From: Bacillota bacterium
Lineage (GTDB): Bacteria; Bacillota; Clostridia; Oscillospirales; Oscillospiraceae
DNA length: 16,262 nucleotides
NCBI GenBank assembly: GCA_029268085.1
Contig: JAJUHD010000038.1
Span: 1 to 16,262, forward strand
Direction of reading: 5' to 3'
Shown here piece after piece: positions 6,478-13,705 of this stretch (the first letter of the stretch is position 1; every line of letters starts with the position of its first letter). Under the pieces are notes generated by a model, which had not been told where the DNA came from, ran no database searches, and saw nothing but the letters and a program-made list of their open reading frames with translations. The translations under genes were made by a program, and so were the position numbers.

Positions 6478-8574
6478 ATGAGTTCAGTAACAGAGATATT
6501 CGGCTCAATGGTTTTCAATGACTCGGTCATGAAAGAAAGGCTCCCCAAGGGGACATATACCGCCCTGCAGAAAACCATTAAAGACGGTAAGCTTCTTGAT
6601 ATTGAAGTGGCAACCGTAGTCGCCAATGCGATGAAGGACTGGGCAATCGAAAAGGGCGCTACCCACTTTACGCACTGGTTCCAGCCGATGACCGGCGTCA
6701 CAGCTGAAAAACACGACAGCTTTATCTCTCCCACCAGTGAAGGAAAGATCATTATGGAATTCTCCGGCAAGGAGCTCGTACGCGGCGAACCCGACGCATC
6801 CAGCTTCCCCTCCGGCGGACTCCGCGCAACCTTTGAGGCGAGAGGCTACACCGCGTGGGATCCGACGAGCTATGCCTTCATCAAGGATAAAATTCTCTGC
6901 ATTCCCACCGCCTTTTGCTCTTACGGCGGCGAAGCTTTGGATAAAAAAACCCCCCTTCTCCGCTCAATGCAGGCAATTAATATACAGGCTCTGCGCGTTC
7001 TCAAGCTCTTCGGCAACGAAGACGTTACCTCCGTAAAAACTACCGTCGGCCCCGAGCAGGAGTATTTTCTCATAGACAAGGATTTCTATGAGAAGCGCCC
7101 CGACCTGATCTATACCGGCCGTACTCTTTTCGGCTCCAGACCTCCCAAAGGCCAGGAGCTTGACGACCATTACTTCGGCATAATAAAGCCCCGCGTGCAG
7201 GAGTTCATGGACGATTTAAACAACGAATTATGGAAGCTCGGTATTCTTGCAAAAACCGAGCATAATGAGGTTGCGCCCGCGCAGCACGAACTTGCCCCCA
7301 TTTTTTCGACCACAAACATCGCGACCGATCACAATCAGCTTACCATGGAAATGATGCAGAAGGTCGCAAAGCGTCACAATCTCGTCTGCCTGCTCCATGA
7401 AAAGCCCTTCGCAGGCGTTAACGGCAGCGGCAAGCACAATAACTGGTCAATTTCCACCAACACCGGCGTCAACCTTCTTGAGCCGGGCGAGACGCCATAT
7501 GAAAATGCCCAGTTCCTGCTGTTCCTTTGCGCGGTCATCAAGGCTGTGGACGATTATCAGGAGATTCTCCGTGTATCCGTTGCGAGCGCAGGCAACGACC
7601 ATCGTCTCGGCGCTAACGAGGCCCCTCCGGCAGTCATCTCTATTTTCCTCGGCGATGAGCTGACCGAGATCCTCAACGCCATTGAGTCCGGCAAGGCTTA
7701 CGACGGCCGCGAGAAGGAGCAGATGAAGATCGGTGTCGACGTCCTGCCCCATTTCCCCAAGGATACAACCGACAGAAACAGGACTTCTCCTTTCGCTTTC
7801 ACCGGCAATAAGTTTGAGTTCCGTATGCCGGGCTCCTCTCTCTCCATCGCCGGCCCCAATTTCGTTATAAATACCGCGGTTGCAGAAGTGCTCAAGCAGT
7901 TCGCCGACGAGCTCGAGAACGCGGAAGACTTCACTGCGTCCCTGAATAATCTCATTAAGAGAACGATAAGTGAGCATAAGCGCATTATCTTTAACGGCAA
8001 CGGTTATGACGACGCATGGATCATGGAGGCTCTCAAGAGAGGCCTGCCCAATCTCAAGACGACCCCGGACTGCATGCCCAGCTTCATATCCGAAAAGAGC
8101 ATAAAGCTCTTCACCTCACACAATGTTCTGACTGAAACCGAGATGAAGTCCCGTTACGAGATCGTAATGGAAAACTATGTCAAGGTTCTCAATATCGAAG
8201 CACTCACGATGCTCGATATGGCGAAGAAGGACATCATGCCCGCAGTTTCCGCCTATTCCAAAGCTCTCGCGGATACCGCAATCGCAAAAAAAGCCGTTGT
8301 TGCCAGCGTCGATTGCAGCACCTATGAAACTGAGACGCTCAAGAACCTTGCCCGCGGAGCGGCCAATCTGTATAATAAGACGGCTGAACTCGAAAAGGCT
8401 CTCATCGACGCGAAGGAGCATTCGGACGTTACCGAACTTGCGGTTTATTACAAGGACCATGTAATTCCCGCAATGAACGATATGCGTATCGCTGCAGACG
8501 AGCTCGAAACCATCACGGCAAAAGCGTATTGGCCCTATCCCTCTTACGGCGATCTTCTCTTCAGCGTAAAATAA
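6478..8574 (+). CDS. glnN: Glutamine synthetase, type III
   Basis: 698 residues, the usual length of the large GSIII family (about 700), clearly longer than type I enzymes. Makes glutamine from glutamate, ammonia and ATP; GSIII enzymes are dodecamers found in Bacteroidetes, Clostridia and cyanobacteria. Visible motifs: FPSGGLRATFEARGYTAWD near residue 110, VGPEQEYFL near 190 (metal-binding glutamates), KTEHNEVAPAQHELAPIF near 259, GVNGSGKHNNWS near 315 (conserved histidine) and NRTSPFAFTGNKFEFRMPGS near 435. The C-terminal 150 residues are alpha-helical, as expected for the family. The start is supported by AAAGGAGA 7 bases upstream. Transcribed divergently from the glutamate synthase operon, behind a terminator-like hairpin; asnB follows 126 bp downstream. 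The genome thus carries two unrelated glutamine synthetase types at this locus. Confidence 0.97.
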   Translation: MSSVTEIFGSMVFNDSVMKERLPKGTYTALQKTIKDGKLLDIEVATVVANAMKDWAIEKGATHFTHWFQPMTGVTAEKHDSFISPTSEGKIIMEFSGKELVRGEPDASSFPSGGLRATFEARGYTAWDPTSYAFIKDKILCIPTAFCSYGGEALDKKTPLLRSMQAINIQALRVLKLFGNEDVTSVKTTVGPEQEYFLIDKDFYEKRPDLIYTGRTLFGSRPPKGQELDDHYFGIIKPRVQEFMDDLNNELWKLGILAKTEHNEVAPAQHELAPIFSTTNIATDHNQLTMEMMQKVAKRHNLVCLLHEKPFAGVNGSGKHNNWSISTNTGVNLLEPGETPYENAQFLLFLCAVIKAVDDYQEILRVSVASAGNDHRLGANEAPPAVISIFLGDELTEILNAIESGKAYDGREKEQMKIGVDVLPHFPKDTTDRNRTSPFAFTGNKFEFRMPGSSLSIAGPNFVINTAVAEVLKQFADELENAEDFTASLNNLIKRTISEHKRIIFNGNGYDDAWIMEALKRGLPNLKTTPDCMPSFISEKSIKLFTSHNVLTETEMKSRYEIVMENYVKVLNIEALTMLDMAKKDIMPAVSAYSKALADTAIAKKAVVASVDCSTYETETLKNLARGAANLYNKTAELEKALIDAKEHSDVTELAVYYKDHVIPAMNDMRIAADELETITAKAYWPYPSYGDLLFSVK

Positions 8575-8649
8575 ACGTCTGAAGCGATGTTGCGGGATGT
8601 CCTTTGAGAGCGGAGGCCGTACTGCAACTGAATACAACTTAATCGATCC

Positions 8650-8688
8650 GGGGGCGGATTGATATCCGCCCCCTAAATTTATTTTTTT
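8650..8688 (+). terminator. Intrinsic terminator flush against the asnB ribosome binding site
   Basis: GGGGGCGGAT (8650-8659) pairs perfectly with ATCCGCCCCC (8664-8673) around a TGAT loop, followed by TAAATTTATTTTTTT. The T-run ends at 8688 and the Shine-Dalgarno GGAGG starts at 8689. No promoter can fit between the hairpin and asnB, so asnB must be transcribed through it. It may end the glnN message, tune asnB relative to glnN, or act as a regulated attenuator. Confidence 0.85.
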
Positions 8689-8700
8689 GGAGGAAAAAAT

Positions 8701-10281
8701 ATGTGCTCTATTATCGGTGCTGAGGATTTCGAAATCCCGCAGGGCGAGTTTGTTGAAGGTTTCTTTAAGACAAAAACTCGCGGACCAGACATGACCAGAA
8801 TCATTGATACTCCCGCAGGCAGGCTCGGCTTTCACAGGCTTGCCATCATGGATACCAATGAGAGCGGCATGCAGCCCTTTGCCCTAAACGGCAATTTCGT
8901 CGTGTGCAACGGCGAAATCTACGGATTTCGAAATTTAAAGAATATGCTTTCCTCCGAGTATAACTTTAACAGCAGATCCGACTGCGAAATACTGCTTCCC
9001 ATGTATGAAAAATACGGGCTTAACATGTTCGGAATGCTGGATGCGGAATACGCGCTCATCATATACGACTGCAAGAAAAACCAGTTTATCGCCGCGCGCG
9101 ACCCCATCGGCATAAGGCCGCTCTATTACGGGAAGGGCAGGCACGGCGAGATGATCTTCGCTTCCGAACCGAAAAACATTGTCGGGCTTTCAGACGATAT
9201 TAAGCCCTTCCCCCCCGGACACTATTACGCAGACGGGAAATTCGTATGCTACTGCGACATCGCTGAGCGCCGCGCTCCCGTCACGGACGATCTTGAGACG
9301 GTCTGCACCAATATACGCCATAAGCTGTCTATGGGCGTTGCAAAACGCCTCGATGCAGACGTGCCGGTCGGCTTCCTTCTCTCCGGCGGTCTTGACAGCT
9401 CACTCGTTTGTGCAATAGCCACGAAGCTGCTGACCCATCCCATCCGCACATTCGCGATCGGCATGGAAACGGACGCGATCGATTTAAAGTATGCAAAGAT
9501 GGTCGCCGACTATATCGGCAGCGACCATCAGGAGATAATCATAACCCGCGACGACGTCATCTCGTCGCTTGAGACGGTCGTTTCCGTCTTAGGAACCTAT
9601 GATATAACGACTATCCGTGCAAGCATGGGAATGTACCTCATCTGCAAGGCTATACATGAACAGACCGATATCCGCGTCTTGCTCACCGGCGAGATCTCCG
9701 ACGAGCTTTTCGGCTACAAGTACACTGATTTCGCACCCAATGCCGAGGCTTTCCAGCTTGAGGCCGAAAAGCGTCTGCGTGAGCTGCATATGTATGACGT
9801 GCTCCGAGCCGACCGCTGCATTTCTGCGAACTCTCTCGAAGCGCGCGTGCCCTTCGGCGACCTTGACTTCGTCAAATACGTCATGAGCGTTCCCGCGGAA
9901 ATGAAGATGAATACCTACAACATGGGCAAGTATCTGCTCCGCCATGCTTTTGAGGGCGGCAGTTATTTGCCGGATGCAATACTCTGGCGTGAAAAGGCCG
10001 CGTTCTCGGACGCCGTTGGGCATTCACTTGTTGACGATCTAAAGGAATATGCCGAAAACATTTACTCCGACACGGATTTTGCCGAAAAATGCAAAAAGTA
10101 CAGCTTCGCAACACCCTTTACAAAAGAATCTCTCCTGTACCGCGAGCTGTTCGAGAAATATTATCCCGGTCAGGCCGGGATGGTCGCGGACTTCTGGATG
10201 CCTAACAAGAGCTGGGAAGGCTGCAATGTCAGTGACCCCTCCGCTCGCGTTCTGTCGAATTATGGCGCCAGCGGGAGATAA
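8701..10281 (+). CDS. asnB: Asparagine synthetase (glutamine-hydrolysing)
   Basis: 526 residues, a normal length for bacterial AsnB. Converts aspartate, glutamine and ATP to asparagine and glutamate. The N-terminal class II amidotransferase domain starts MCSIIGAED with Cys2 as nucleophile, followed by RGPD, GFHRLAIMD, VVCNGEIYGF and SDCEIL. The C-terminal synthetase domain has the PPi-loop SGGLDSS at residues 228-234, LTGEISDELFGYKY, SLEARVPFGDLDFV and LWREKAAFSDAVG. GGAGG lies 7 bases before the ATG. The gene sits behind glnN, whose product is its ammonia donor, so co-expression makes sense, but a strong terminator separates them. No T-box element (TGGNACCGCG) is present upstream, so tRNA-Asn sensing of the usual kind is unlikely. 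A dedicated terminator follows 14 bp after the stop. Confidence 0.96.
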   Translation: MCSIIGAEDFEIPQGEFVEGFFKTKTRGPDMTRIIDTPAGRLGFHRLAIMDTNESGMQPFALNGNFVVCNGEIYGFRNLKNMLSSEYNFNSRSDCEILLPMYEKYGLNMFGMLDAEYALIIYDCKKNQFIAARDPIGIRPLYYGKGRHGEMIFASEPKNIVGLSDDIKPFPPGHYYADGKFVCYCDIAERRAPVTDDLETVCTNIRHKLSMGVAKRLDADVPVGFLLSGGLDSSLVCAIATKLLTHPIRTFAIGMETDAIDLKYAKMVADYIGSDHQEIIITRDDVISSLETVVSVLGTYDITTIRASMGMYLICKAIHEQTDIRVLLTGEISDELFGYKYTDFAPNAEAFQLEAEKRLRELHMYDVLRADRCISANSLEARVPFGDLDFVKYVMSVPAEMKMNTYNMGKYLLRHAFEGGSYLPDAILWREKAAFSDAVGHSLVDDLKEYAENIYSDTDFAEKCKKYSFATPFTKESLLYRELFEKYYPGQAGMVADFWMPNKSWEGCNVSDPSARVLSNYGASGR

Positions 10282-10295
10282 ATAAATTAATCAGT

Positions 10296-10328
10296 AAAAA
10301 ACGGACCGATTAAATCGATCCGTTTTTT
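10296..10328 (+). terminator. Intrinsic terminator of asnB
   Basis: AAAAAACGGA (10296-10305) pairs with TCCGTTTTTT (10319-10328); inside, after a C-A mismatch, CGAT pairs with ATCG around a 3-base loop. The T-run is part of the stem. Confidence 0.85.
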
Positions 10329-10393
10329 GCTGTCATTTTGTTAATATTTATAATTAAGAATATGTTAATTTTACCAAAATTATTAACAATCAC

Positions 10394-10427
10394 TTGGTAT
10401 AACCAATTTTCGTGTTATAACTAATTT
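10394..10427 (+). repeat. Palindrome and 18-bp-spaced direct repeat upstream of the FapA-like gene
   Basis: TTGGT-ATA-ACCAA (10394-10406) is a perfect 5-bp-arm palindrome. Overlapping it, TATAACCAATTT (10398) recurs with one change as TATAACTAATTT at 10416, 18 bp away. The surrounding 10329-10441 stretch is very AT-rich and has no convincing -35/-10 pair. Could be an operator just upstream of the ribosome binding site. Confidence 0.35.
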
Positions 10428-10441
10428 GAGGTGGGTAATAT

Positions 10442-12178
10442 ATGAAGTTTTTCTCTAAACAGAAGCGCATAGACAACAGTGATAAAAAAACTGATCAGTC
10501 TCCGGCTATTGCTGCGCCTCCAGAGGAAAACGAGCAGAGTGTCGGCACCGACGCGTCGTTAGAATTTCAGAGCAATTTATCTTCAACGATATTCGAGGCT
10601 TCCAGCTTGCAGACACCTCTGGCCGTTTTGGCGCATAAGCTTGGCTTTCCGGACTCTGAGTGCAGGGATTTGGACGATTATGTTACCGGCGGCGGTGAGA
10701 GTCGGAATGAAAGCATATTTCTGAGCATTCTTACGGAAAAGGCCCAATCCCTTCTTGATGAAATGGAGACGTCAGAGAAAGAAGCTCCCGGCTCTGAAGC
10801 TTCTTCCTTTTCTTTCGATATGCATTTGGAAACATATATATCCTCGGATGGTTTAAAAGCTTATGGCTTTATATTTCCTCCCATCGGAGGCGGAAGCGGC
10901 AAAAGTTTTGAACAGCTCAAAACCTCCGCCCAAAATGACGGTGTTGTCTATGGGATAAATGAGGAACTGCTCAGGACGTATGCCGAAAACGGCACTTTTC
11001 TGAAGATATTTACTTTGGCCGAAGGAAAAACGGCACAGGATGGTAAAGACGGTCAGATAATAGAACTGTATTCAAGGGATAAACGAATCAGTCTTACTGT
11101 AGATGACAAGGAAAATGTCGACTATAAAAATCTTAACTGGCTGCAAACAGTACATAAAGGGGATGTAATCTGCAATATAATCCCTCCTGTTCCGGCACAG
11201 GACGGCATCGATGTCCGGGGCAATGCTATTAAAGGCCGGGAAGGTCGAGCCCCTAAATTGCCCATGGGCAAGAATATTGTTGAAAATGAGACTCAAACCG
11301 CTCTTATCGCCGAAGTCGACGGATATCTGACGTATTGCGGCGGCATTTTCAAAGTCGAGCAGCTGCTTCAGATAGAAGAAGATGTGGACAGCTCGGTAGG
11401 AAATCTCGATGTCATCGGCTCTGTCAATGTAAAAGGCAGTGTAATTGAAGGATTTTCGATCAAAGCAACAGGAGATATACTGGTATCGGGAAGAGTAGAG
11501 GGGGCATTGCTGGAAGCCGGCGGAAATATAAAAGTAGTAGGCGGAATGAACGGTAATTTCAAGGGCAAGCTTATTGCAGGGGGTAACGTTTCGAGCAAGT
11601 ATCTTGAAAATTGTTACGTCTCCGCATCCGGAACAGTAAAATCCGACAGTATTATTAACAGCACTGTAATAAGCAGCGATATGGTTATTATAAACACCGG
11701 TAAGGGCGTGATCATCGGCAGTACTGTTATCGGCCGTAAAGGCGTTGAAGCAAAAGTTATTGGAAATGAAAGAAATCTTCCGACGAAAATCACTGTGGGC
11801 TCAGATCCCAAGCTATCCGGAGAACTGGTCGAGCTGAAAAGAGAAGTCGTGGATTTGACCCGCAAGATCGATGAATATGAAAAAAATATACAATATCTAA
11901 AATCAAAGCCGGCCGAAAAGCTCAGCGAAGAATATCAGCAGCTTTTAAATAAGCTCAGGCTCGATTCCTCTGTTATGAAAATGAGTCTTTCCAAAAAATC
12001 GGCCAGAATAAACTTTCTGGAAGAGGAACTTAAGGAAGGTTCCTGCCAGATTGTTGCAAATCAGATATACCCCCCGCTCACTGTAACCATTGGTACGAAA
12101 ACCCAGCAATTTACGACAGAGAGCCGCATGAGCCGTATATTCAAGTCGGACGGTGAAATAATCATTGGTTCAAAATAA
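10442..12178 (+). CDS. FapA/DUF342 family beta-helix protein
   Basis: 578 residues, no signal peptide or membrane segment. Residues 1-110 are low-complexity and poorly conserved-looking. About 125-300 holds the FapA N-terminal region, with the hallmark VHKGDVICNIIPPVPAQDG and DVRGNAIKGREG. About 310-445 is a glycine-rich right-handed beta-helix (VNVKGSVIEGFSIKATGDI, GRVEGALLEAGGNIKVVGG). About 459-531 is a charged coiled coil, then a short beta-rich tail. The family is called flagellar assembly protein A, and a relative in Vibrio affects polar localisation, but many non-flagellated Firmicutes carry it and its biochemical role is unknown. GAGGTGG lies just upstream of the ATG. It stands alone between terminators, with no flagellar or chemotaxis gene nearby, so a flagellar role should not be assumed. 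Confidence 0.9.
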   Translation: MKFFSKQKRIDNSDKKTDQSPAIAAPPEENEQSVGTDASLEFQSNLSSTIFEASSLQTPLAVLAHKLGFPDSECRDLDDYVTGGGESRNESIFLSILTEKAQSLLDEMETSEKEAPGSEASSFSFDMHLETYISSDGLKAYGFIFPPIGGGSGKSFEQLKTSAQNDGVVYGINEELLRTYAENGTFLKIFTLAEGKTAQDGKDGQIIELYSRDKRISLTVDDKENVDYKNLNWLQTVHKGDVICNIIPPVPAQDGIDVRGNAIKGREGRAPKLPMGKNIVENETQTALIAEVDGYLTYCGGIFKVEQLLQIEEDVDSSVGNLDVIGSVNVKGSVIEGFSIKATGDILVSGRVEGALLEAGGNIKVVGGMNGNFKGKLIAGGNVSSKYLENCYVSASGTVKSDSIINSTVISSDMVIINTGKGVIIGSTVIGRKGVEAKVIGNERNLPTKITVGSDPKLSGELVELKREVVDLTRKIDEYEKNIQYLKSKPAEKLSEEYQQLLNKLRLDSSVMKMSLSKKSARINFLEEELKEGSCQIVANQIYPPLTVTIGTKTQQFTTESRMSRIFKSDGEIIIGSK

Positions 12179-12221
12179 CGGTAAACAGCCATTTTATTCA
12201 TCATACATCCATGTTACCGTT
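12177..12221 (-). terminator. Weak terminator candidate between convergent genes
   Basis: AACGGTAA (12177-12184) and TTACCGTT (12214-12221) form an 8-bp perfect stem with a loop of about 29 bases overlapping the end of the GNAT gene. Leftward it is followed by ATTTTG, a poor T-run. The two genes converge with only 15 bp between stops, so some shared terminator is expected; this is the only candidate seen. Confidence 0.35.
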
Positions 12222-12895
12222 TCTCCGGAAAAGACCATGCCGACCTTCTCCTGAAGCCGAACTGACGCGCTGTTAGTTGTTACTATATGTGCATGAGGCA
12301 CCCAGTTCTTTTCGAGCATTCGGTTTATCATCGCCGCTTCAAGCGTATATGCGATCCCGCGGCGGCGAAATTCCGGCACAACCTGAAGCATGCCAATAGT
12401 CCCTTCCGCATGCGTGCCGATAAACCCAGCAATCTCATCCCCGCAGAATGCGCCGATCATGCCGGCCTCAATGCGCTCGATTATGTATTTCTCATCCGAT
12501 AAATGATCGTAATTCTTGATAACAAATTCAGTATTATCAGGCGTCAGTTCCCGCAGCTCAAGCCCTTCGGGCAGCTTTTCGTCAAGTTTTTCGTCAGGCA
12601 GATATGCGCACTGAAGGCATTCCATCGTATGCCTGTACCTGTATTTTTCCTGAAGCAACGGTACGAGCCGCGCTTGGTGCATCGCGATAAGCTCAGGCCT
12701 TTTTATCATCGCACATATTTTTTCAAGGGTTTCTTCGCTTTCCGTGCTTATCATATATGTATATCCGGTGTTGAGGAGAACTACGCCCCCGTCGTCCGCG
12801 TAAACCACTTCGCCGATGCCGCGGTTCAGTGTTTCCAGCATATCTATATGGTGCAGCCTGTCCTTGTTCAAATATTCGTAAGCTTTGGTAATCAT
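12194..12895 (-). CDS. GNAT-family N-acetyltransferase
   Basis: 233 residues. The C-terminal half carries a GNAT fold: acetyl-CoA-binding motif A reads GMLQVVPEFRRRGIAYTLE (R-x-x-G-x-A loop), followed by ending strands AHIVTTNSASVRLQEKVGMVF, where the N-x-x-S-x-x-L-x-x-K-x-G-M pattern is typical. The N-terminal 110 residues form a separate domain seen in two-domain GNAT proteins with no known substrate. The substrate cannot be predicted. The ATG at 12895 has GGGAG 7 bases upstream; an in-frame TTG at 12919 lacks a ribosome binding site. A TATAAT at 12925-12920 is a likely -10 box, though no good -35 accompanies it. Single-gene unit, convergent with the FapA-like gene and unrelated to the nitrogen genes by any visible link. 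Confidence 0.85.
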   Translation of the reverse strand: MITKAYEYLNKDRLHHIDMLETLNRGIGEVVYADDGGVVLLNTGYTYMISTESEETLEKICAMIKRPELIAMHQARLVPLLQEKYRYRHTMECLQCAYLPDEKLDEKLPEGLELRELTPDNTEFVIKNYDHLSDEKYIIERIEAGMIGAFCGDEIAGFIGTHAEGTIGMLQVVPEFRRRGIAYTLEAAMINRMLEKNWVPHAHIVTTNSASVRLQEKVGMVFSGETVTWMYDE

Positions 12896-12961
12896 ATGTA
12901 TCTCCCATGTCTTTAACAAATTATACCTGTATTGTAAACCATTTTTATTTTGGATTCAAGA

Positions 12962-12989
12962 AGCGCCTGCCGGATACCCGACAGGCGCT
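12962..12989 (-). terminator. Strong hairpin after the small charged-protein gene
   Basis: AGCGCCTGCCGG (12962-12973) pairs with CCGACAGGCGCT (12978-12989), 12 pairs including one wobble (T-G in the leftward transcript), around a 4-base loop. It begins 9 bases after the stop of the small leftward gene. The following leftward sequence (TCTTGAATCC) is only slightly T-rich, so termination may be inefficient. Confidence 0.55.
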
Positions 12990-12998
12990 GTCCCGTAT

Positions 12999-13139
12999 TT
13001 ACAGAGGTTTTACGCGGTCTTCTCTGTCGTTTTTCTTATTCTGGCAGCATTGCTGCTGAGCTTGTTCGTTTCTTCTGTTGGCCAGCTGTTCCCTGCCGGT
13101 CTCCTTACGGTCTTTTCGATTTTCGGCTTCTTTTGCCAT
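12999..13139 (-). CDS. Small highly charged protein (46 residues), function unknown
   Basis: Not recognised as a known family. The protein starts MAKEAENRKDRKETGREQ and is almost entirely Lys, Arg, Glu, Asp, Asn and Gln, with a QQQCCQ segment at 28-33 (adjacent Cys31-Cys32) and no hydrophobic core or membrane segment. The case for a real gene is its context. An extended -10 element (TGTTATAAG) lies at 13188-13180, AAAGGA at 13157-13152 is a ribosome binding site (spacing of 12 bases is long), the ATG is at 13139, and a 12-bp hairpin follows the stop. An in-frame ATG at 13151 would sit too close to the AAAGGA. The composition resembles small soluble, possibly disordered or nucleic-acid-binding proteins such as spore or ribosome-associated ones, but that is only a guess. 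Confidence 0.5.
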   Translation of the reverse strand: MAKEAENRKDRKETGREQLANRRNEQAQQQCCQNKKNDREDRVKPL

Positions 13140-13179
13140 TGATATTGACATTCCTTTCTTTTCGCATCTTCTGCTTTAC

Positions 13180-13188
13180 CTTATAACA
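13180..13188 (-). promoter_or_regulatory. Extended -10 promoter candidate for the small charged-protein gene
   Basis: Leftward strand reads TGTTATAAG, a TGn plus TATAAG extended -10 box. No recognisable -35 lies 17 bases upstream. Start would be near 13173, about 15 bases before the ribosome binding site. Confidence 0.4.
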
Positions 13189-13433
13189 GGCTTATTTTGG
13201 TCCGTTTTATGGACTTTTACGAAATCTATTATTTCACAGAATACGTAAAATATGCGAAGTTTGAAAAAAAGTCAGCAGATCCCCCCTCTTCGGCATCCAA
13301 TTTTGCCTCTCAAAGCGTATTATTGGCAGCATATTGCCACCGGAAAATGTAATTTTCGGCGCATAAAAAAAGACAGGGTAACCCCAATGGCTACCATATG
13401 GCTTTATTGCGATACAAAAGTGAGTTTCAGGTA
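13189..13433 (+). other. Gene-free stretch before the ribU promoter
   Basis: About 245 bp with no convincing gene. Two overlapping opposite-strand open frames of about 60 residues exist here but neither has a ribosome binding site or recognisable protein features. Small inverted repeats are seen (TGGCA-6-TGCCA at about 13325, CCATATGG at about 13394, and GAAAAT-gta-ATTTTC near 13342), none followed by a T-run. I see no known RNA family in it. Confidence 0.5.
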
Positions 13434-13462
13434 TTGACATAGCGCATAAGCGGCGTTACAAT
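13434..13462 (+). promoter_or_regulatory. Sigma-A-type promoter of the FMN riboswitch-ribU unit
   Basis: TTGACA (13434-13439), 17-base spacer, TACAAT (13457-13462). Predicted start near 13469, about 18 bases before the first riboswitch stem. Confidence 0.82.
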
Positions 13463-13486
13463 TTGTTTGAACATTTGAATACGGCA

Positions 13487-13599
13487 ATGTCTTCAGGGCA
13501 GGGTGAAATTCCCGATTGGCGGTAAAGTCCGCGAGCGTGAAAGCGCAGATTTGGTGAAACTCCAAAACCAACAGTTATAGTCTGGATGAAAGAAGATGT
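13487..13599 (+). ncRNA. FMN riboswitch (RFN element)
   Basis: Binds flavin mononucleotide and controls the downstream riboflavin transporter. The conserved core is nearly complete: CTTCAGGGCAGGGTGAAATT, then GGCGGTAAAGTCCGCGAGC, then GATTTGGTGAAACTCC, ACAGTTATAGTCTGGATGAA and AGAAG. The closing stem is ATGTCTTC (13487-13494) with GAAGATGT (13592-13599), including two G-U pairs. The FMN riboswitch normally acts by premature termination or ribosome-site occlusion at high FMN; a terminator follows here. Confidence 0.97.
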
Positions 13600-13691
13600 G
13601 TTAAAATACAGAGCTTTATGCTCTGATCCTACGCACCTATTATGATTTTAACACCTGAAGGACAGAGGTCTTTCAGGTGTTACATTATTTT
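13599..13691 (+). terminator. Riboswitch expression platform: terminator with competing antiterminator
   Basis: Terminator: AACACCTGAAGGAC (13650-13663) pairs with GTCTTTCAGGTGTT (13668-13681), 14 pairs with one G-U, followed by ACATTATTTT running into the AGGAG of ribU. Antiterminator: TGTTAAAA (13599-13606) pairs with TTTTAACA (13646-13653), taking the first four bases of the terminator stem, with a CAGAGC/GCTCTG hairpin (13609-13625) nested inside. The antiterminator's first base also belongs to the riboswitch closing stem, so FMN binding should favour termination. Confidence 0.85.
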
Positions 13692-13705
13692 AGGAGTGTT
13701 GTTCC

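Noticed and set aside
7447..7977. Leftward open frame of 176 codons within glnN
   Set aside because: Antisense to an intact, motif-rich glnN; no independent support.
8575..8700. T-box leader for asnB
   Set aside because: No TGGNACCGCG-type T-box sequence and the leader is far too short for a T-box fold.
13234..13440. Two overlapping opposite-strand frames of 61 and 68 codons
   Set aside because: Neither has a ribosome binding site or plausible composition, and they end just before or within the ribU promoter.
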